Shown in pieces: positions 5,895 to 8,321 of a DNA stretch of 8,321 bases. A model generated the notes under the pieces. That model was not told the DNA's origin, made no database searches, and was given only the letters and a program-made list of their open reading frames with translations. The translations under genes and the position numbers were made by a program. This DNA comes from Chlamydiota bacterium (lineage in GTDB: Bacteria > Auribacterota > UBA3054 > B51-G9), in contig JAUVKG010000100.1 in NCBI GenBank assembly GCA_030596365.1, forward strand, positions 1-8,321, given 5' to 3'. The first letter of the stretch is position 1. Each line of letters opens with the position of its first letter.

Positions 5895-7045
5895 TATATA
5901 ACCGTTTCATCAAATTTAGGTGCTTTTAACTGGTCTCTTCTTAAATTTCTTTGATTGTAAACAATATTTACCAGCAATCCACAAGCCATTAGTGTCATCA
6001 CCATACTTGAACCGCCATAACTAATAAACGGCAAAGCAAGACCTTTAGTAGGAAGAATAGCTGTCACAACACAAATATTTACAATCATTTGAAGCGAAAG
6101 TATGGTCATAATACCGACAGCGACAAGATGACCGAACATATCAGTAATTTGCTGAGTTAATTTATAAATCACATACAAAAATATCATCATTAAAAGAATA
6201 ATAGCGCCGGCCCCAACGAAACCAAGTTCCTCGCCAATAATAGAAAAAACGAAATCTGTATGTGCTTCCGGAAGAAAGTGCATTTTTTGGATTGATTTAC
6301 CCAATCCCAGACCGTTAAGCTGACCCGAACCTATAGCAATTAATGACTGTCGGATTTGAAATCCCGCGCCGAGCGGATCGCTATCAGGGCTCATAAATGT
6401 AAGCAAACGTTTTAGTCTGTAGGGAAATTTTATGACCAGAATAACTAAAGCCGGCACGGATGCCAATACAAGAATAATGAGATGCCAAATTTTGGTACCC
6501 GCGGCAAAAAATATAGCAAGTGCTGTAGCAAGAATAACCACAGGTGTTCCCATATCAGGTTCAGCCACGATTAACAACACCGGAATCATAATTATAACCA
6601 ATGGGAAAACCACACCTCTCATAAATTTTGAAACATGCCGTCGGTTTCTGGCAAGTCTGTCAGCAAGAAATATAATAATAACATATTTTGCAAACTCAGA
6701 AGGCTGAAGAGTAAATCCGGCAATGCGAATCCAACGTGAAGCATTATTAACTTTATGTCCGATTCCGGGAACATAAATCAATCCAAGCAGTATAACAGCA
6801 ACAAAAAGAAGCAGCCAACTGTATTTCTGAATAGTTTGAAAATGAATTGATCCCACAACTATTGCTGCGCCAATTCCAATTACAACCCAGAATATTTCAC
6901 GATAAAAAAAATGGAATTTATTGCCAAACTTCAATTCAGCATAATATACACTTGATGAATACGTCATCAACACGCCAATTGCGACAAGCACAAGGACAAG
7001 TATAACGAACAATTCAGGCATCCATTTTTCAACAAATTTCGGCAT
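5894..7045 (-). CDS. ftsW: Septal peptidoglycan glycosyltransferase FtsW (SEDS family)
   Basis: Polytopic inner-membrane enzyme that polymerises lipid II at the division site together with a class B penicillin-binding protein. The 383 residues contain about ten hydrophobic segments. SEDS motifs are clear: SRWIRIAGFTLQPSEFAK (103-120), AEPDMGT (161-167), PLGAGFQIRQSLIAIGSG (224-241), GLGLGKSIQKMHFLPEAHTD (245-264) with the catalytic aspartate D264, IGEELG (270-275), and ILPTKGLALPFISYGGSS (330-347). The FtsW-like ending KGLALPFISYGGSS and the dcw setting favour FtsW over RodA. The start is the ATG at 7043-7045, 21 bp after the LysM gene, with no clear Shine-Dalgarno. The frame ends at a TAG that merges with a small hairpin. 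FtsI, its usual partner, is not in the window. Confidence 0.96.
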   Translation of the reverse strand: MPKFVEKWMPELFVILVLVLVAIGVLMTYSSSVYYAELKFGNKFHFFYREIFWVVIGIGAAIVVGSIHFQTIQKYSWLLLFVAVILLGLIYVPGIGHKVNNASRWIRIAGFTLQPSEFAKYVIIIFLADRLARNRRHVSKFMRGVVFPLVIIMIPVLLIVAEPDMGTPVVILATALAIFFAAGTKIWHLIILVLASVPALVILVIKFPYRLKRLLTFMSPDSDPLGAGFQIRQSLIAIGSGQLNGLGLGKSIQKMHFLPEAHTDFVFSIIGEELGFVGAGAIILLMMIFLYVIYKLTQQITDMFGHLVAVGIMTILSLQMIVNICVVTAILPTKGLALPFISYGGSSMVMTLMACGLLVNIVYNQRNLRRDQLKAPKFDETVI

Positions 7046-7066
7046 ATCAATTAAGTTTTCAGGTTT

Positions 7067-8321
7067 TTATTTTCTTGGAACCAATATTTTTTGACCTACT
7101 CTAATCATTGAGTTGTCGGTATTATTAAGCGACATAAGTTCAGAAGATGTCACACCGTATTTTCTTGCTATTTTCCAATAAGAATCTCCGGATTGAACCG
7201 TGTAGGTTTCTGTTTCTGTTTTAGGTGCCTCTACTTCTACTTCAACCGTTTCTGATATCATCTTTGTCGTGGCATAAGGAGATGAATCTTCAGTTTCTAT
7301 TGTCGATGCGACAATAGTGCCGCCAATCGGTGGAGTAGTTTCTTTTTCATTTTGTTTAACCGGAATTTTTAAAATCTGCCCTATCTTAAGTATTGAACGT
7401 CTGCTTATATTATTTTCTGCAACAAGTTCACTAATTGTACAATCGTATTTTCTGCTTATTACCCAAAGTGTGTCACCACGTTTAACTGTGTGGTGTTTAT
7501 AAGAAGGTGCTTTGTTTAATGATTCATCACGTTTAACTGTTCGCCGTGGTGAAGACGATGTCTTATCTAATGTTGTGTATTCAGTATAGTAACTTCCTCC
7601 CGGAGGACGAATAACAGCTGGCCTGACACCGGGTTTTTCAATTTTGACAGCCTTTTCAGTTTTTGCAATTTCTGTAACACTGCTTTCAATTTCATCAGGA
7701 AAAGTTATTTCATCAGTAGTTGTTTCTTCGACAATTGTATTAGAAATTGTGGTTGCGACATCCGCACCCGGCAAAACATTTTCATCATCAGTTGTTTCAA
7801 CTGCTTCTTCAGCAGGTGCTTCTTCAGCAGGTGTTTCTTCGGGAGTTTCTTCCACTGTTTCTTCATCTTCTTCAGTCATAAGTTCAGAATTAATCAACGC
7901 TTTATTTTCGGCAATCAGTTCTTCAGTAGTTAGAGCTCTTTCAATAGAATCTTTTGTTGATGATTTTTTCTCCTGTTCTTTGACTTCAGAAACGATTTGT
8001 GTATCCTCAACATCTATAAGCCCTATTGCCGGTTCCTCGAAAGAATCTTTTTCAGAAACCGCTTCTTCTGTTGGCTTTAGCGATTGGTCAGCCTCTACAA
8101 GAGCAGGTTTTTGGGATTCTGTTTCATCAACATAAACAACTTTACTTGCAGAACTTGTTTGTTCAGGTTCTTCAAGATTAACAACCGTACCGCCGGCAGT
8201 TAGAAGGTCCTGATCGATAATAGCTTCAACGCTATCCTCGTCAGTCATTTCAAGAGCGATATCCGTTCTGCCTCTTTCTCTTGCACAGCTAAACAGTACG
8301 ATGCACAATAAGCCTGTTAAA
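7067..8321 (-). CDS. Acidic two-LysM lipoprotein (5' end outside window)
   Basis: Probable envelope lipoprotein that binds peptidoglycan. A TTG at 8306-8308 gives 413 residues, but the frame stays open to the edge and reads LTGLLCIVLFSCAR, a lipoprotein signal-peptide core with lipobox L-F-S-C. The true start is therefore probably a few codons beyond 8321. Residue numbers here count from the TTG. After the cysteine (C8) come about 240 residues of Glu/Asp/Thr/Ser-rich, probably disordered sequence with Pro-Glu-Ala repeats (155-170). Two LysM domains follow: HTVKRGDTLWVISRKYDC to LKIPVK (about 273-318) and YTVQSGDSYWKIARKYGV to ILVPRK (about 369-413). There is no LytM, amidase or other catalytic domain. 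The gene lies 21 bp before ftsW, which suggests a role in septal wall synthesis or tethering. It resembles NlpD in outline only. Confidence 0.9.
   Translation of the reverse strand, partial: LTGLLCIVLFSCARERGRTDIALEMTDEDSVEAIIDQDLLTAGGTVVNLEEPEQTSSASKVVYVDETESQKPALVEADQSLKPTEEAVSEKDSFEEPAIGLIDVEDTQIVSEVKEQEKKSSTKDSIERALTTEELIAENKALINSELMTEEDEETVEETPEETPAEEAPAEEAVETTDDENVLPGADVATTISNTIVEETTTDEITFPDEIESSVTEIAKTEKAVKIEKPGVRPAVIRPPGGSYYTEYTTLDKTSSSPRRTVKRDESLNKAPSYKHHTVKRGDTLWVISRKYDCTISELVAENNISRRSILKIGQILKIPVKQNEKETTPPIGGTIVASTIETEDSSPYATTKMISETVEVEVEAPKTETETYTVQSGDSYWKIARKYGVTSSELMSLNNTDNSMIRVGQKILVPRK
7803..7847 (-). repeat. 15-bp in-frame repeat in the LysM lipoprotein linker
   Basis: GCTTCTTCAGCAGGT (plus strand) occurs twice exactly at 7803-7817 and 7818-7832, followed by a diverged third copy at 7833-7847. 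It encodes five-residue Pro-Ala-Glu-Glu-(Ala/Thr) repeats in the acidic linker. The unit is a multiple of three, so copy changes would alter linker length without breaking the frame. Confidence 0.85.

Noticed and set aside
6432..6707. 91-residue plus-strand open frame opposite ftsW
   Set aside because: It is the antisense shadow of FtsW membrane segments; no start signal or family features.
7317..7502. 61-residue plus-strand open frame opposite the LysM region
   Set aside because: It is antisense to a clear LysM domain and has no independent support.
7644..8135. 163-residue Ser/Val-rich open frame on the plus strand
   Set aside because: It lies opposite the acidic linker of the LysM lipoprotein. 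Glu-rich codons read backwards give Ser/Val-rich sequence; there is no domain or ribosome binding site.

Overview
The window is a segment of a bacterial division and cell-wall (dcw) cluster. Every supported gene lies on the minus strand. In transcription order (right to left) they are: a LysM lipoprotein gene cut by the right edge, ftsW, a 320-bp repeat-filled spacer, murG, murC, ftsQ, ftsA and ftsZ. The DNA is AT-rich with AT-leaning codons. The lipobox, the FtsQ/FtsA divisome and the ftsW-murG-murC-ftsQ-ftsA-ftsZ order point to a diderm bacterium. The LysM-ftsW pairing, and the type of short tandem and palindromic repeats in the spacer, make a Lentisphaerae/Verrucomicrobia-type (PVC) genome my best guess. 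That placement is inference from memory, not something the sequence proves.

Layout. 7067-8321: acidic two-LysM lipoprotein, 5' end outside the window; the signal peptide is still open at the edge. 5894-7045: FtsW, the SEDS septal peptidoglycan polymerase. 5574-5893: no gene, but dense low-complexity DNA: a GC-only hairpin beside the murG start, 7-, 8- and 10-bp tandem words, a 48-bp tandem duplication and three small hairpins with a GTAA tetranucleotide on the same side, resembling REP elements. 4455-5573: MurG. 3044-4462: MurC, overlapping murG by 8 bp. 2208-3047: FtsQ, overlapping murC by 4 bp. 957-2192: FtsA. 8-931: FtsZ.

How the genes work together. MurC adds L-alanine to UDP-MurNAc in the cytoplasm. 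MurG makes lipid II on the inner membrane face. FtsW polymerises lipid II at the septum. FtsZ forms the Z-ring, FtsA tethers it to the membrane, and FtsQ scaffolds the periplasmic divisome. The lipoprotein could bind septal or mature peptidoglycan from a membrane. The usual murB and ddl genes are absent between murC and ftsQ.

I see no wholly new system; most of the window is ordinary dcw content. The points worth a second look are at the edges and in the spacer. The ftsZ frame stops inside the last conserved beta-strand of its core, next to an A_AAT_TTA heptamer and an A5 run, and only the -1 frame stays open to the window edge. The ftsW-murG spacer carries a REP-like repeat cluster that separates two halves of an otherwise tightly packed operon.
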